Source: Cellulomonas denverensis (lineage in GTDB: Bacteria; Actinomycetota; Actinomycetes; Actinomycetales; Cellulomonadaceae). Taken from it: a DNA stretch of 64,000 nucleotides. The stretch is from contig NZ_JAAXOX010000011.1 in assembly GCF_012396125.1 (NCBI RefSeq), forward strand, positions 1 to 64,000. The letters are read 5' to 3'. Each line of letters opens with the position of its first letter. The stretch's first letter is position 1. This document shows positions 63,270 through 64,000 of the stretch, in pieces. A program made the position numbers and the translations under genes. Under the pieces are notes generated by a model. The model worked only from the letters and a program-made list of their open reading frames with translations, searched no databases and had not been told where the DNA came from.

Positions 63270-63923
63270 TCAGTCCTCGCCGAGCAGGCCGGACAGGTAG
63301 TCCGAGGTCTCCTCCACCGCACCGGCCACGTCACCGCGGACGATGGCGTCCACCAGGCCGTCGTGGTTGTCCCCGTCCTGCAGCACCTGGGCGAAGTTGA
63401 ACCGGATGTTCTCGGTGATGGCGTCGATCAGGCTCTCGTACAGCGACAGCAGCACCGGGTTGCGGGCGGCCCGGGCGATCGCGCGGTGCAGCGCCAGGTC
63501 GGCGGCCACCATCCGGTCCAGGGCGTGGGCGGCGTAGGCCTCGGCCCGGGCGTCCCGCAGGGCGGTGATCGAGGCGACGTCGGAGGTGGTGCGGCGGCGG
63601 GCGGCCAGTCGGGCGGCCTCGACCTCCAGCGAGCGCCGCACCTCGACCACGTCGCGCTGGCGGGCGTCGGCGATCTGCCGGGAGAACGTCACCGCCAGCT
63701 CGGAGGCGCTGAGCACGTAGGTGCCCGATCCCTGGCGGCGTTCGACCAGGCCGGAGTGCACCAGCGACTGCACCGCCTCGCGCACGGTGTTGCGGCCCAC
63801 TCCGAGCAGTTCGACCAGGGCCGGCTCGGCGGGGATCCGGGTGCCCACCGGCCACTCGCCGGAGGAGATCCGCTCCCGGAGCTGGGCCACCGTCGAGTCG
63901 ATCAAACCGGTGCGTCGCATCAT
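63270..63923 (-). CDS. GntR family regulator, FadR subfamily
   Basis: A 217-residue regulator. Winged HTH at about residues 8-68: STVAQLRERISSGEWPVGTR, IPAEPALVELLGVGRNTVRE and ERRQGSGTYVLS. The helical FCD effector domain follows (VEVRRSLEVEAARLAARR, DLALHRAIARAARNPVLLSL) and contains the His/Asp positions that bind metal-organic acid ligands in relatives. ATG at 63923 with GGGAGAG upstream. Its target is probably beyond the right edge; nothing codable is seen in 63924-64000. Confidence 0.92.
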   Translation of the reverse strand: MMRRTGLIDSTVAQLRERISSGEWPVGTRIPAEPALVELLGVGRNTVREAVQSLVHSGLVERRQGSGTYVLSASELAVTFSRQIADARQRDVVEVRRSLEVEAARLAARRRTTSDVASITALRDARAEAYAAHALDRMVAADLALHRAIARAARNPVLLSLYESLIDAITENIRFNFAQVLQDGDNHDGLVDAIVRGDVAGAVEETSDYLSGLLGED

Positions 63924-64000
63924 GCGGGTACTCTCCCAGGTCAGGTGTGCGGCGATTCAACACGACGGTCCGCTTCGTCCGCCAGCCACACCGCCCGCCG

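Overview
The window is very GC-rich, with almost every third codon position G or C, and carries many GTG starts, LPXTG-like sorting signals with Arg-rich tails, LacI/ROK/TetR/GntR regulators and several promoters that appear to drive leaderless mRNAs. This points to a high-GC Gram-positive actinobacterium, most likely a saprophytic, glycan-degrading Micrococcales of the Cellulomonas type (inference; no species marker is present). Apart from one tRNA-Arg(CCG) gene it holds no RNA gene, and no transposase, integrase, phage gene or CRISPR array was seen.

Layout. 1-533: a fragment of a Nif3-like gene, then GC-rich low-complexity DNA holding one copy of a 76-bp interspersed repeat. 534-6148: a TetR regulator divergent from a peptide/nickel-type ABC importer (lipoprotein, two permeases, fused double ATPase). 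6236-14282: a LacI regulator and, behind paired LacI-type operators, a ribose-type sugar ABC importer with a GH35 beta-galactosidase-like enzyme and a conserved protein of unknown function, closed by a strong hairpin. 14506-17053: three related sortase-anchored surface protein genes in different states of decay (deletion remnant, intact, frameshifted).

17091-39288 is the centrepiece. A ROK repressor is divergent from a second ribose-type sugar importer, followed by a Gfo/Idh/MocA oxidoreductase, a large secreted sugar-dehydrogenase-like protein with PKD and Ig-like modules, a Tat-exported TIM-barrel isomerase-like protein, a WxL-like surface protein with its DUF916-type membrane partner, another TIM-barrel protein, and then a tightly overlapping operon: inositol-phosphate-synthase-like protein, UbiA-type prenyltransferase (EboC/SCO3242 family), TIM-barrel epimerase-like protein, EboA, EboB (TatD-like), EboE and EboF (phosphodiesterase). 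This is an ebo-type metabolite-traffic cluster in which the usual cyclase EboD is absent and a different NAD-dependent cyclitol-forming enzyme occupies the locus. A working model is sugar import and oxidoreductive processing feeding a cyclitol or lipid-linked metabolite that the Ebo proteins process or export; the model is inference.

39486-43307 is a sortase-anchored type I pullulanase followed by a 19-bp terminator stem. 43540-44453 is a small membrane protein plus HTH protein operon under two near-identical operators. 44454-44956 is non-coding: 20-bp tandem repeats, a perfect 25-bp-stem hairpin and purine-rich repeats. 44957-54117 holds an orphan FetB-like permease and a LacI-controlled xylo-oligosaccharide locus (importer lipoprotein, two permeases, GH3, GH43). 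54151-64000 holds a HAD phosphatase, a secreted SdrD-B-like protein, a 65-aa protein, a CtpE-like P-type ATPase with an upstream lipoprotein, a zinc alcohol dehydrogenase divergent from an AraC regulator, a type II haloacid dehalogenase, tRNA-Arg and a FadR-type GntR regulator.
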